32,084 bases of DNA. Source: a virus. The stretch is taken from positions 1-32,084 of the IMG/VR virus record IMGVR_UViG_3300042381_000362; one strand, written 5' to 3'. Shown here piece by piece: positions 20,562-28,994 of the stretch. Position numbers and translations under genes: made by a program. The notes under the pieces are model-generated. The model did no database searches, was not told the origin of the DNA, and was given only the letters and a program-made list of their open reading frames with translations. The first letter of the stretch is position 1. Each line of letters opens with the position of its first letter.

Positions 20562-21156
20562 TGTTTTATTATATAAAGACCGTTATAGAGAAGAGTTTGC
20601 TGAATGCATGGCTGAAAAATATAGATATGCTCAGTATGGAATTCAATGTGCAGAATCTAGCACTAATTGTGAGTTGGCTTATCTTAGGAATGAAATTTTA
20701 AGTTGGGCTGAGAATGAAGATGCAGGTGCATTAACACAAGTTAGTGTTGCATATATGTCATGGCTACCTGTGACATTTAATGGTAATCCAGCAGCTTATA
20801 TTGGTGGATTTAGTACAACAGGTCAATGTAGTGGTGGGGTGGCTCCATTATGTGATTTAGCAATGTCCTATCCAACCAGTAATGGTAATGTAAACATTAT
20901 AGATGTAAATGTTGGTGGATGCTGTACAAGAATTAATGTTAATCCTAATATCACAATAAATGGTGGCTCATATCAATATCATATTACAAATGCTTCTGAT
21001 ACTTGGACTATCACTCACAATCTTGGTTTTGTACCTAATGTACTTACTACTGATGATAATGGTATTGAGATTGCTGGAGTGGTTACATCAGCTACTATTT
21101 CAGTGGTGGTAATTGAATTTACTGAACTAGTAACAGGATTTGTATATCTATCATAA
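20554..21156 (+). CDS. Tail protein with C-terminal adhesin-like domain (200 aa)
   Basis: A helical, Cys-containing N-terminal part (1-60, YREEFAECMAEKYRYAQYGI) is followed by a Gly/Asn-rich beta region with CC at 123-124. The C-terminal 50-residue domain (151-200) starts WTITHNLGFVPNV and ends GFVYLS. The same domain, without gaps and with 19 of 50 identical residues, ends the next protein, and ITHNLGF-type endings are common at the tips of phage fibres. The N-terminal part probably anchors it to the tail. It overlaps the preceding gene by 8 nt and shares TAATG with the next. Confidence 0.7.
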   Translation: MSNVLLYKDRYREEFAECMAEKYRYAQYGIQCAESSTNCELAYLRNEILSWAENEDAGALTQVSVAYMSWLPVTFNGNPAAYIGGFSTTGQCSGGVAPLCDLAMSYPTSNGNVNIIDVNVGGCCTRINVNPNITINGGSYQYHITNASDTWTITHNLGFVPNVLTTDDNGIEIAGVVTSATISVVVIEFTELVTGFVYLS

Positions 21157-21902
21157 TGAGTACATTAGATAAAAAATATTACCATAATATTGATTTAGAC
21201 TCTAATGAGCTGAAGTCAGGAAGAATATATAATTTAACTGATACAGAAAGAAATGTATTATCTTCATCTTTAACTACAACAGATAAAGGATATATAGTAT
21301 ATGATACTACAGCATTAAGTCTTTATGTATGGAATGGAACAGGTTGGACTACTACTGCTGGTGGTAGTGGAACTGTAGCAAGTGTATCTGCTGGTACTGG
21401 AATGAGTTTTACAACTATAACTAGTTCTGGATCTGTATCTATAGATACATCAAAGGTTCCTTATTTATCTGGTGGATTTAACACAGGATTTCTTAAATGG
21501 AATGGATCTGCTTGGGTATTTGATAATAGTACATATTTAACATCTGCTGTAACATCAGTAGGAACAGGAACTGGATTAACTGGTGGTACTATAACAAGTA
21601 CAGGTTCAATATCTTTAAATTCAAAACTTGCTCCTGCTGATAATCTTACAGGAAATGCATTAAAATACCTTAGAGTAAATGCTGGAGAAACTGCTGTAGA
21701 ATATGCTATTACTTCTTATGTTCATACACAAAATATATCTTCTACTACTTGGAATATTACACATAATTTATATTTTTTCCCCAATGTAATTGTAGTAAAT
21801 AGTACAGGAGCTAACATTGTTGGTGATATATCATATCCTAATAATACATCATTAATATTAACTTTTTCAGCTGCCGTATCAGGAACAGCTTATCTTTCAT
21901 AA
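21156..21902 (+). CDS. Tail fibre protein (248 aa)
   Basis: The N-terminus (1-65) has NIDLDSNELKSGRIYNL, then GYIVYDTTALSLYVWNGTGW, an attachment module also recognisable in the next two proteins. Two G-T-V-x-SV...GS(V/I)S(I/L) beta repeats follow (about 70-105 and 128-150). The last 50 residues (199-248, WNITHNLYFFPNV ... GTAYLS) are the fibre-tip domain shared with the preceding protein. Fibres of this build recognise host surface polysaccharide or protein. No enzymatic motif. Start in a TAATG overlap. Confidence 0.75.
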   Translation: MSTLDKKYYHNIDLDSNELKSGRIYNLTDTERNVLSSSLTTTDKGYIVYDTTALSLYVWNGTGWTTTAGGSGTVASVSAGTGMSFTTITSSGSVSIDTSKVPYLSGGFNTGFLKWNGSAWVFDNSTYLTSAVTSVGTGTGLTGGTITSTGSISLNSKLAPADNLTGNALKYLRVNAGETAVEYAITSYVHTQNISSTTWNITHNLYFFPNVIVVNSTGANIVGDISYPNNTSLILTFSAAVSGTAYLS

Positions 21903-21919
21903 TAATAAAATAAATAACA

Positions 21920-24028
21920 ATGGCACAAATTTTTTTAACAAACATTAATTTATCAAATAACGAACTTCAAAACTTCAAAGTTCATAATACACCAAATTCA
22001 TCTCCTCCATCAGCACTTGGTGGTGAAATGTATTTTGATACGGCTACAAATTTAATGAAGTATTACAATGGTTCTGCTTGGGTAACTTTTGGTACATCTG
22101 GTAGTGGTGTTACTAGTGTTAATGTATCTGGTGGAACAACAGGTCTTACAACGTCTGGTGGTCCCATCACTTCAACTGGAACAATAACATTAGCTGGAAC
22201 ATTAGCCGTTGCTAACGGTGGTACAGGTGTTACAGCATCTTCAGGTGCTAATAGTGTTGTTTTGCGTGATGCAAGTTCAAACATAAGTGCAAATTTAATA
22301 TCTGAAGGATATTCAAATGTTTCTGCTGCTGGTACAACAACAACTTTAACTATTTCTTCAGTACCAAATTATGTAGTTACAGGTTCTGGTGGACAAACCT
22401 ATAAACTTCCAGATGCAACTACATTGAGTAATGGTGCTAATTACACATTTAATAATAATCAAAGCAGTGGAACAATTGTTGTTCAAAACAATTCATCTAC
22501 TACTGTTGCAACTGTTCAAGCTGGTGGATATATTGATGTAATTTTGTTAAGCAATGGAACTGCTGCTGGTACATGGGATGTACATAACTTTGCTCCATCT
22601 AATGTATCTTGGTCAACTAATACTTTAGATTATGCAGGTTCAATAACAAGTGCAACTTGGAATGGTAATGTAGTAGCCTACAACAGAGGTGGTACAGGTC
22701 AATCATCTGCTTTTGTGGCTGGTGGTATTGTTTATGGTTCTACAACAAGTGCATTGGCTGTTACATCTGTAGGAACAAGTGGACAAGTTTTAACTTCTGC
22801 TGGAGCAGGAATTCCTACATGGACTACACCAACAACAGGAACAGTTACATCTGTAACAGGAACTTCACCAATTGCCTCTAGTGGTGGCGCTACTCCTGTC
22901 ATATCTTTGGCTAGTAGCTATGGTGACACTCAAAATCCTTATGCTTCTAAGACTGCAAACTATGTCTTAGCTGCACCTAGCGGGTCTGCTGGCGTACCTA
23001 CATTCCGTGCAGTTGTAGCAGCAGACATTCCTACGCTTAATCAAAACACAACTGGCACAGCTGCCAATGTCACAGGTACAGTCGCTATAGCAAATGGTGG
23101 TACTGGAACAACTACTGGTTCTATAACAGGAACAGGTGCTTTAACATTTACAGCTGGTGGAACAAACACTAATGTTAATCTTACTCCAAATGGTACAGGT
23201 ACAGTGGATGTTAATTCTAAAAGGATTACAAATTTAGCTGATCCTACAGGAGCACAAGACGCTGCAACAAAAAATTATGTTGATAATGTTAGTGCAGGTC
23301 TTTCTTGGAAAGCTTCAGTTATTGCTGCAACAGTAGGTGGAGAGACATTCACTATATCAGGTGGAGCTGTAACACAAATTACAGGTACAACTCTTGATGG
23401 TCAATCCCCAGGAGTTAATGATAGAATATTAATTAAAAATGCTCCAGCTACAACAGGTACTGGTTCATCTCCTGAAACAAATCAATCAGCAAATGGTATT
23501 TATACTGTAACAAATGCTACAACAAATCTTACTGTGTCAAGAGCATCTGATGCTAATACCGCAGCTGAATTATTACAATCTGTAGTTTTTGTTAGACAAG
23601 GAACAATAAATGTTGATAATGCTTTTGTTCTTACTACTGACACAATCAGTACACTTAATACTACACCTTTACAATTTACTACTTTTTCTTCAGCTACTGT
23701 TCCTGATGCAACTATTTCTGTAAAGGGTAAAGTACAATTAGCAACAACAGCTCAAGCAGAAGCTAAATCTAGTACAACTTTAGTAGTAACACCATCAGGT
23801 CTTTCTACATTTACAAGAAAATACACAGCAACAATAGGAAATGGTTTATCTACTGCATTTGCTGTAACACATGGGCTTGGTTCTCAATATGTAACAGCTC
23901 AAGTATTTAATGAATCTACAAAAGCACAGGTATATTGTGATGTAACATTAACTAGTGGAACTCAAACAAGTTTTGTTTTTGCAGCTGCTCCATCAACTGA
24001 TCAATATAGAGTAGTAATAATAGGATAA
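21920..24028 (+). CDS. Long modular tail fibre protein (702 aa)
   Basis: Residues 1-55 repeat the attachment pattern (INLSNNELQNFKVHN, then GEMYFDTATNLMKYYNGSAW). Then come repeated fibre modules: GVTSVNVSGGTTGL, AVANGGTGVT, VVAYNRGGTGQSS, GTVTSVTGTSPIASSGG, AIANGGTGTT. The NGGTG-type repeats are standard in long tail fibres. Residues about 440-560 hold AATKNYVDNVSAG and a TIGGETFTISGG-like unit typical of the distal shaft. The C-terminal 65 residues (GNGLSTAFAVTHGLG to VVIIG) are a tip domain distantly like ITHNLGF. Bases 22861-23100 (residues about 314-394) are 47% GC against 32-35% beside them, with codons unlike the rest, as if that module came from another phage. Confidence 0.8.
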   Translation: MAQIFLTNINLSNNELQNFKVHNTPNSSPPSALGGEMYFDTATNLMKYYNGSAWVTFGTSGSGVTSVNVSGGTTGLTTSGGPITSTGTITLAGTLAVANGGTGVTASSGANSVVLRDASSNISANLISEGYSNVSAAGTTTTLTISSVPNYVVTGSGGQTYKLPDATTLSNGANYTFNNNQSSGTIVVQNNSSTTVATVQAGGYIDVILLSNGTAAGTWDVHNFAPSNVSWSTNTLDYAGSITSATWNGNVVAYNRGGTGQSSAFVAGGIVYGSTTSALAVTSVGTSGQVLTSAGAGIPTWTTPTTGTVTSVTGTSPIASSGGATPVISLASSYGDTQNPYASKTANYVLAAPSGSAGVPTFRAVVAADIPTLNQNTTGTAANVTGTVAIANGGTGTTTGSITGTGALTFTAGGTNTNVNLTPNGTGTVDVNSKRITNLADPTGAQDAATKNYVDNVSAGLSWKASVIAATVGGETFTISGGAVTQITGTTLDGQSPGVNDRILIKNAPATTGTGSSPETNQSANGIYTVTNATTNLTVSRASDANTAAELLQSVVFVRQGTINVDNAFVLTTDTISTLNTTPLQFTTFSSATVPDATISVKGKVQLATTAQAEAKSSTTLVVTPSGLSTFTRKYTATIGNGLSTAFAVTHGLGSQYVTAQVFNESTKAQVYCDVTLTSGTQTSFVFAAAPSTDQYRVVIIG

Positions 24029-24043
24029 ATTAATATAATATAA

Positions 24044-26260
24044 ATGAATTTTTTAAATAACATAAATGTATTAAATATTGCTGGTGATATATCTTCTCCT
24101 GTAAATGGAGATTTATGGTATAACACTACTACTAATAAATATAGAGGATGTCAAAATAGTGCTCTTGTAGATTTAATTTCTTCTGGTAGCACTGTTGGAG
24201 GGGATTTGACTGGTTCATATCCATCCCCAACAATAGCATCTGGAGCAGTAAGTTTAGCTAAAATGGCTAACCTTGCTACAGGTACAATAATAGGAAATAA
24301 TTCTGGTTCAGCTGGTGTTCCTTTAGCACTTACAAGTGCTGACGTTACTGCAATGCTTAGTACATTTAGTACATCAACTACTACTAAAGGATTAGTTCCA
24401 GGAAGTAATGGTGTAGGCTCTACTTATTTTCTTAATGCTGATGGTTCTTGGAGTATTCCAGCAGCTACTTACACATCTCCATTAACAACAAAGGGCGATA
24501 TATTTGTAAGAAGTACAGTAGATACAAAGTTACCAGTTGGTTCTGATACACAAGTATTGATTGCAGATAGTTCTACAGCAACAGGTCTTAAATGGGGAAG
24601 TAATACTGCTGCTACACCAACAGGATATTATGGAGCATTCCAAGATAATACTACACAAACTGCTGCTGCAATAAATACTCCTTACGCAATGAAGTTAGGT
24701 ATTACTGATTTAAGTAATGGAGTAACAGTGGTAAGTGATGGTAGCAATTTAACTAGAATCACTATTGCTAATACAGGAGTTTATAATATTCAGTTTTCAG
24801 CACAATTTGATAGAACAAACAGTGGTACTGACTCTGTTGATATATGGTTAAGAGAAAATGGAGTAGATGTACCTGGAAGTGGAGGTAAAATAGTTTTAGC
24901 AGGAAGCGCAACTGCTTCACAAATAATAGCTACTTGGAACTATGTATTAAATACTGTTGGAGGATATTATTATCAATTAATGTGGAGTACACCAGATACT
25001 CATGTTAGATTATTATATGAAGCTGCTCAAACTTCTCCATTTGCACATCCTATAATTCCATCTGTTATATTAACAGTTACACAACAGAGTGGTATAATGG
25101 CTGGTACAGGTATAACAGGACTTGGTACAAGTGGAAATATACAAACAGGAGCAACACAAACTCTTGATACAGGAACAAGTGGAACAGCTTTTAATATTGC
25201 TTCAAGTGGTAATACACAAACATTTAATATTCCATTAGCTAGTACAGCAAGTGTTACAGCAGGGTTAATTAGTAAAACTGATTATGATAATTTTAATACA
25301 GCATATACAGATAGATTAAAATGGGATGGTGGAGCTACAGGATTAGTTGCTGCAACAGGAAGAACGTCATTAGAGTTAGGTACATTTGCTGTAGCAAACT
25401 ATCCTACTTGGTCAAGTGGAACTCCATTTGTTAAGATGACAGCAGCAGGTACGTTTTATTTAGACACAAGCACTTATTTAACTTCTGCAATAACAAGTTT
25501 AAATGGATTAACAGGAGCTACACAAACATTTGTTAATGATACAAATGTTACAATGGTTTCTACTGGAACTACTCACACAATTACATGGAGTGGGACATTA
25601 GCTAATGATAGATTAGCAACTATGGCTAATAATACTATTAAAGGTAATGTTAGTGGTATTACAGCTTCTCCTTCTAATTTAACAGGTACTCAAGTAACTG
25701 CAATTCTTGATATATTTAATGGATCAAGAATAGGACTTGTACCTGTTCCATCTGGACCAGGTACTAATGTATTTTTAGCTGCTGATGGTACTTGGCAAAA
25801 AATTGCAACATCAGGTATTGCAGACCAATCAGGAAAAACATTGATTGCAAATACATCCCCATCTTTAGGAGCAGTAAGTGCTGTTGCAATATCTTCAATA
25901 ACTACAGAATTAAATGTTGTTGTAGGAGATAGTGGAAGTGGTGGTACAAAAGGATTAGTTCCAAATCCAGGAGCAGGAGATGCATCTGCTGGGAAATTTT
26001 TAAAAGCAGATGGAACATGGGCAGTACCAGCAGGTGGTGGAGGTGGAACTACTACTAACCCATTTATAATTAAGGCAGATAGTGGTACTACAGAAGGAAC
26101 AGATTTATACACATTTAATGGATCTTCAGCTAAAACAATTAATATTGTAGCTGGAACAAATATAACAATAACAAAAACATCAGGTACGTTAACTGTATCA
26201 TCTACAGCAGGTAGTACACCTTCATCTTATAATTACATAATGTCAACTCATTTTTCATAA
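24044..26260 (+). CDS. Long tail fibre with C1q-like domain (738 aa)
   Basis: The N-terminal module (1-45, INVLNIAGDISSPVNGDLWY) is shared with the previous fibre. Residues 113-138, 561-587 and 634-663 are three copies of a GLVP...FLxADGxW unit, known in tail fibres. Residues about 193-349 form a C1q/TNF-like jelly roll (GAFQDNTTQTAAAINTPYAM, then NTGVYNIQFSAQFDR, SVDIWLRENG, IIPSVILTVTQQ), a receptor-binding fold widespread in aquatic phage fibres. TTKGDIFVRST and VLIADSSTATGLKWG (147-185) are a recurring linker. The end is Gly-rich (GGGGG) then a short tip. Together these indicate a receptor-binding fibre. No peptidase or lyase motif seen. Confidence 0.8.
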   Translation: MNFLNNINVLNIAGDISSPVNGDLWYNTTTNKYRGCQNSALVDLISSGSTVGGDLTGSYPSPTIASGAVSLAKMANLATGTIIGNNSGSAGVPLALTSADVTAMLSTFSTSTTTKGLVPGSNGVGSTYFLNADGSWSIPAATYTSPLTTKGDIFVRSTVDTKLPVGSDTQVLIADSSTATGLKWGSNTAATPTGYYGAFQDNTTQTAAAINTPYAMKLGITDLSNGVTVVSDGSNLTRITIANTGVYNIQFSAQFDRTNSGTDSVDIWLRENGVDVPGSGGKIVLAGSATASQIIATWNYVLNTVGGYYYQLMWSTPDTHVRLLYEAAQTSPFAHPIIPSVILTVTQQSGIMAGTGITGLGTSGNIQTGATQTLDTGTSGTAFNIASSGNTQTFNIPLASTASVTAGLISKTDYDNFNTAYTDRLKWDGGATGLVAATGRTSLELGTFAVANYPTWSSGTPFVKMTAAGTFYLDTSTYLTSAITSLNGLTGATQTFVNDTNVTMVSTGTTHTITWSGTLANDRLATMANNTIKGNVSGITASPSNLTGTQVTAILDIFNGSRIGLVPVPSGPGTNVFLAADGTWQKIATSGIADQSGKTLIANTSPSLGAVSAVAISSITTELNVVVGDSGSGGTKGLVPNPGAGDASAGKFLKADGTWAVPAGGGGGTTTNPFIIKADSGTTEGTDLYTFNGSSAKTINIVAGTNITITKTSGTLTVSSTAGSTPSSYNYIMSTHFS

Positions 26261-26273
26261 AAATAAATAAATA

Positions 26274-26702
26274 ATGCCAGCAAATACAACACCCATATTT
26301 GGATTAACAGCTCAAACAACAAGAGCAAGCATAACTGCTGTAAATAACATAAGAGATTTATCAACATATACTAATGCAAAATTAATTTTTACAGGTGGAA
26401 CTAATGGTTCACGTTTAGAAAGAATTATTGCTTCACATGTATCTCCTGATGCTGGTTCTGCGTCAGGTACAGGTATATTTAGAATTTATACATCTACTAG
26501 TAGTACAGCAGGTACAGATGCTGCTTTATATAAAGAAATTGCATACACCACAACTACAGCTTCTAGCACTGTATTAGGAGCAAGTTTACAATTTACTATT
26601 CCAGGAGGATTGTTTATTCCCAGTGGTACATATGTCCATGCTACAATAACAGTATTGACAGGTGGTTCATTTCAAGTTTTAGCTGAAGGATATGATTATT
26701 AA
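26274..26702 (+). CDS. Small jelly-roll-like virion protein (142 aa)
   Basis: It is almost entirely beta-strand: GTNGSRLERIIASHVSP, then GIFRIYTSTSS, LYKEIAYTTTT, and FTIPGGLFIPSGTYVHATI. The order (GSN/GSR...RI, FRIY, L-x-EI, IPSGTYVHA, AEGYDY) matches a small virion protein found beside fibre genes in many phages, likely a trimeric or pentameric knob on tail or head. No enzyme motif. It sits between two fibre genes with 13-bp gaps, so it is co-transcribed with them. Confidence 0.65.
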   Translation: MPANTTPIFGLTAQTTRASITAVNNIRDLSTYTNAKLIFTGGTNGSRLERIIASHVSPDAGSASGTGIFRIYTSTSSTAGTDAALYKEIAYTTTTASSTVLGASLQFTIPGGLFIPSGTYVHATITVLTGGSFQVLAEGYDY

Positions 26703-26715
26703 AAATAAATAATAT

Positions 26716-28137
26716 ATGAACGGAATAGGAGGCATATCACAAAAAGGATTTACTTTTTCAAAAGAAAAAGCAGCAATAGGTAAAACTAGTTTTGCTAATT
26801 CTGCGTTTAACATACAAACTGAAAATATCGGAGCTGTTCAATCTGATGTTAATGGGTTATTATTAAGTAATCCTTCACTTGCTACTTTCGCAACACAGCA
26901 ATTATCTCCTCCAATAGTATTACAAGGCAATGGTTGGAAAAATACAAGTGCTGCTGGATCTCAAGATGTAAGATTCAGAATAGATGTTTTACCAGTTTTT
27001 AGTAATGGTAGTAATCCAACTGGAACTTTACGAATAGGCTCTTCAATAAACGATAGTGCTTATACTAATAGACTTACAATTGATAATTTTGGAACAGTTG
27101 TAGTAAGTGGTGGTACAACAATAGATACTAATGGTTTAACTAATCTTAGTAAAATAAGTTGGTTATCTGGTTCTTTTGGTTCTAATATGTTATGTGTTGG
27201 TTCTAATGTATTTGATTATAAAACTACAAATGGTGGAGCAACGCAACAAGCATCTGTTAGTTTTGCTGGAGGTTTTAATAGAGTTACAGCAGGTACTAAA
27301 AGTGTTGTTTTGTCAAATGCTACAGGAGATCTTTTAGGATTTGTTGTTGGTAATGGATCTATACCAATATTAACTGCTAAAATTGATTTATTAAATCTTG
27401 TTACTACAGCTGGAGCAGAAGCAGGTGATTTAGGTTTCTATACAAAACCAACTGGTTCTGCTGCTACATTAGCTTTTGTAATAAATAAATTAGGAGGTAT
27501 AAGTAATACAGGTTCCGCAGCAGTTAATACTTATTGTGCATTAAAAGCAGGTACAACAACAATTGCTCCATTAAAAATTACAAGTGGTACTAATATGACT
27601 TCTCCAGCAGGAGGTACTATAGAATATAATGGTAGTCATTATGAAACTGGTATAAATTCTGTAAGATATGGTAAAGGTGGTGTAGTAGCAAATACATATA
27701 CAACTGTAGATAATTCCACAACAACAGAAACAAGTTTATTTAGTTATATTTCTCCTGCTAATTTTTTTACAACTCTTGGTGATAAATGTGATGTTACACT
27801 GGGTGGAAGTTTTTTAGGACATGCATCAAATACAAGACAATTAAAAGTTTATTTTGGAGGAACAGCAGGAACTTTAATATTTGATTCAGGTGCAATGAGT
27901 GTTACAAGTACATCTTCTTGGAAAATAGAAATAAATTTACAAATGAGTGCTTCTGGGAAAGTAAAATATACAGTTATTTTAAATTATGATAGATCTGTAT
28001 CTTTTGTGAGTTCTGGAGAATTAACTGCAACATTAACTACCGAAAAAAAAATTGAATTAACAGGAACTGGTGTATCAACTGGAGATATTAGTTTATATAT
28101 GGGTCAAGCTTTGTATTCTCCTGTATCTAATTCTTAA
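26716..28137 (+). CDS. Tail fibre or tailspike-like protein (473 aa)
   Basis: An N-terminal linker (1-50) leads to a beta-rich shaft: LSPPIVLQGNGWKNTSAAGS, DVRFRIDVLPVFSNG, TNRLTIDNFGTVVVSGG. PPxVLxGNGW and NRLTI...G units are typical of phage fibres. Residues 300-470 form a C-terminal globular domain (YGKGGVVANTYTTVDNSTTT, then LKVYFGGTAGTLIFDSG and KIEINLQMSASGKVKYTVIL), built like receptor-binding heads of fibres. No catalytic residues of endosialidase or lyase are recognised, but I cannot exclude one. Confidence 0.7.
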   Translation: MNGIGGISQKGFTFSKEKAAIGKTSFANSAFNIQTENIGAVQSDVNGLLLSNPSLATFATQQLSPPIVLQGNGWKNTSAAGSQDVRFRIDVLPVFSNGSNPTGTLRIGSSINDSAYTNRLTIDNFGTVVVSGGTTIDTNGLTNLSKISWLSGSFGSNMLCVGSNVFDYKTTNGGATQQASVSFAGGFNRVTAGTKSVVLSNATGDLLGFVVGNGSIPILTAKIDLLNLVTTAGAEAGDLGFYTKPTGSAATLAFVINKLGGISNTGSAAVNTYCALKAGTTTIAPLKITSGTNMTSPAGGTIEYNGSHYETGINSVRYGKGGVVANTYTTVDNSTTTETSLFSYISPANFFTTLGDKCDVTLGGSFLGHASNTRQLKVYFGGTAGTLIFDSGAMSVTSTSSWKIEINLQMSASGKVKYTVILNYDRSVSFVSSGELTATLTTEKKIELTGTGVSTGDISLYMGQALYSPVSNS

Positions 28138-28156
28138 ATTTTAAAATAAAAACAAT

Positions 28157-28480
28157 ATGGAAAACTTAGAAGAAATATTACAATTTACAGCAACTGGCTC
28201 ATACAAAAGAAAAACTGTATATGCTTTTGCTGATTTTTTAGGCTATCAGCCTTTAATTGCAACATCACCTATAGATATTGTACCAAACCCTTTAACTAAA
28301 TTAGAATATGTTCAAGAATATATTAAAAATTTGTTAATAGATAGTATGTCTCAAATGAACATTATTTCTACAAAACAAGAACTTGACGAGCAATTTCAAG
28401 AGTCTTTGGCTCAAGCAGAAATTACTATTAAAAGTGATGTTGAACAATATATGAGTGTAATTGTAACAATCCCTGAATAA
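28157..28480 (+). CDS. Unknown small protein of the fibre unit (107 aa)
   Basis: I do not recognise this protein. Residues 15-45 contain a hydrophobic strand-like segment (KRKTVYAFADFLGYQ) and a Pro-rich loop (SPIDIVPNPLTKLEYVQEYI). The C-terminal half is a helix with Gln/Glu heptads (KQELDEQFQESLAQAEITIK). Size and position right after the fibre genes would suit a fibre-assembly chaperone, but there is no sequence proof. It ends 11 bp before the next small gene. Confidence 0.65.
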   Translation: MENLEEILQFTATGSYKRKTVYAFADFLGYQPLIATSPIDIVPNPLTKLEYVQEYIKNLLIDSMSQMNIISTKQELDEQFQESLAQAEITIKSDVEQYMSVIVTIPE

Positions 28481-28491
28481 AATAAATAAAA

Positions 28492-28662
28492 ATGGAACAA
28501 CCAAAACTAACATTAACAGAACAAGATTTGAAAGAGTTAAATGATTTCTTTCAAGAACTTCCAACTAAGTATGGACTACCAATGATTAATTTCTTTAATA
28601 AAAGATTAGAAGATCAAAAACCTAAAGAAGAAATAGTGGCAGAATCCACCAAAGAAGAATAA
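28492..28662 (+). CDS. Small acidic helical protein (56 aa)
   Basis: ATG 28492 in an A-rich leader opens a frame for a 56-residue protein: LTEQDLKELNDFFQELPTKY, then MINFFNKRLEDQ and an acidic end. It is amphipathic and helical. Its stop at 28660-28662 runs into a terminator-like hairpin, so it is the last gene of the fibre unit. Possibly a partner of the preceding protein in fibre assembly; not recognised. Confidence 0.65.
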   Translation: MEQPKLTLTEQDLKELNDFFQELPTKYGLPMINFFNKRLEDQKPKEEIVAESTKEE

Positions 28663-28691
28663 AATCTATTTGGATAGATTTAAAATTTTTT
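28662..28691 (+). terminator. Terminator-like hairpin of the fibre unit
   Basis: AAATCTAT (28662-28669) pairs perfectly with ATAGATTT (28674-28681), loop TTGG, then AAAATTTTTT. AT-rich and hence weak. Its loop contains most of the TTTG box of the next promoter. Confidence 0.5.
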
Positions 28692-28700
28692 GTATATTAT
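28669..28700 (+). promoter_or_regulatory. Promoter for the tail-tip unit
   Basis: TTTG (28669-28672), 20 bp, TATATTAT (28693-28700). The spacer begins GATAGATTTAAA, like the promoters at 1023 and 17671. Start near 28707, about 12 nt before the ATG at 28719. Confidence 0.65.
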
Positions 28701-28718
28701 ACTATAGACTAATATAAT

Positions 28719-28994
28719 ATGAAACCTGTAAAATCTAATTTATCAAAAAATGGATGTTCTCCTGTAGCATCTGATTGTGTAACCTGGAATGGACCAGATT
28801 TATGTTGCATTACAGAATGTGATGGGGATACACTATCTAGTGTGGTATTTAAATTATCACAAGAATTATGTTATCATAGAGCATTATTAGATTTAACAGT
28901 ATTAGATCTTGGTGATTTAGTTCTTTCTGGAGATGGAACTAGAACCCCAGCAAATGTATTACAGGCAATTATTAACAGAATACAACTTCCATAA
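28719..28994 (+). CDS. Cys-rich small tail-associated protein (91 aa)
   Basis: Cys at 13, 20, 29, 30, 34 and 51 lie in the pattern CVTWNGPDLCC ... GDTLSSVVFKLSQELC. The same spacing, CIEYSGDDIKC ... GDSMTNVLNNINSQLC, occurs in the large protein at 30224. I have met this W/Y-x-G-x-D-x-x-C ... GDS/T ... LC element in tail proteins of Bacteroidota phages. It may be an oligomerisation or attachment domain stabilised by metal or disulphides. The gene ends in a TAATG overlap with the next one. First gene of a new promoter unit. Confidence 0.65.
   Translation: MKPVKSNLSKNGCSPVASDCVTWNGPDLCCITECDGDTLSSVVFKLSQELCYHRALLDLTVLDLGDLVLSGDGTRTPANVLQAIINRIQLP

Noticed and set aside
25690-26112. A 140-codon minus-strand frame inside the tail fibre gene
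   Set aside because: The Pro/Val-rich product mirrors the Gly/Thr-rich fibre codons on the other strand; no leader or neighbour supports it. The same holds for 22063-22284.
20554-28137. A diversity-generating retroelement acting on the fibre tips
   Set aside because: No reverse transcriptase and no template/variable repeat pair with adenine-specific changes is visible. One could lie outside the window.
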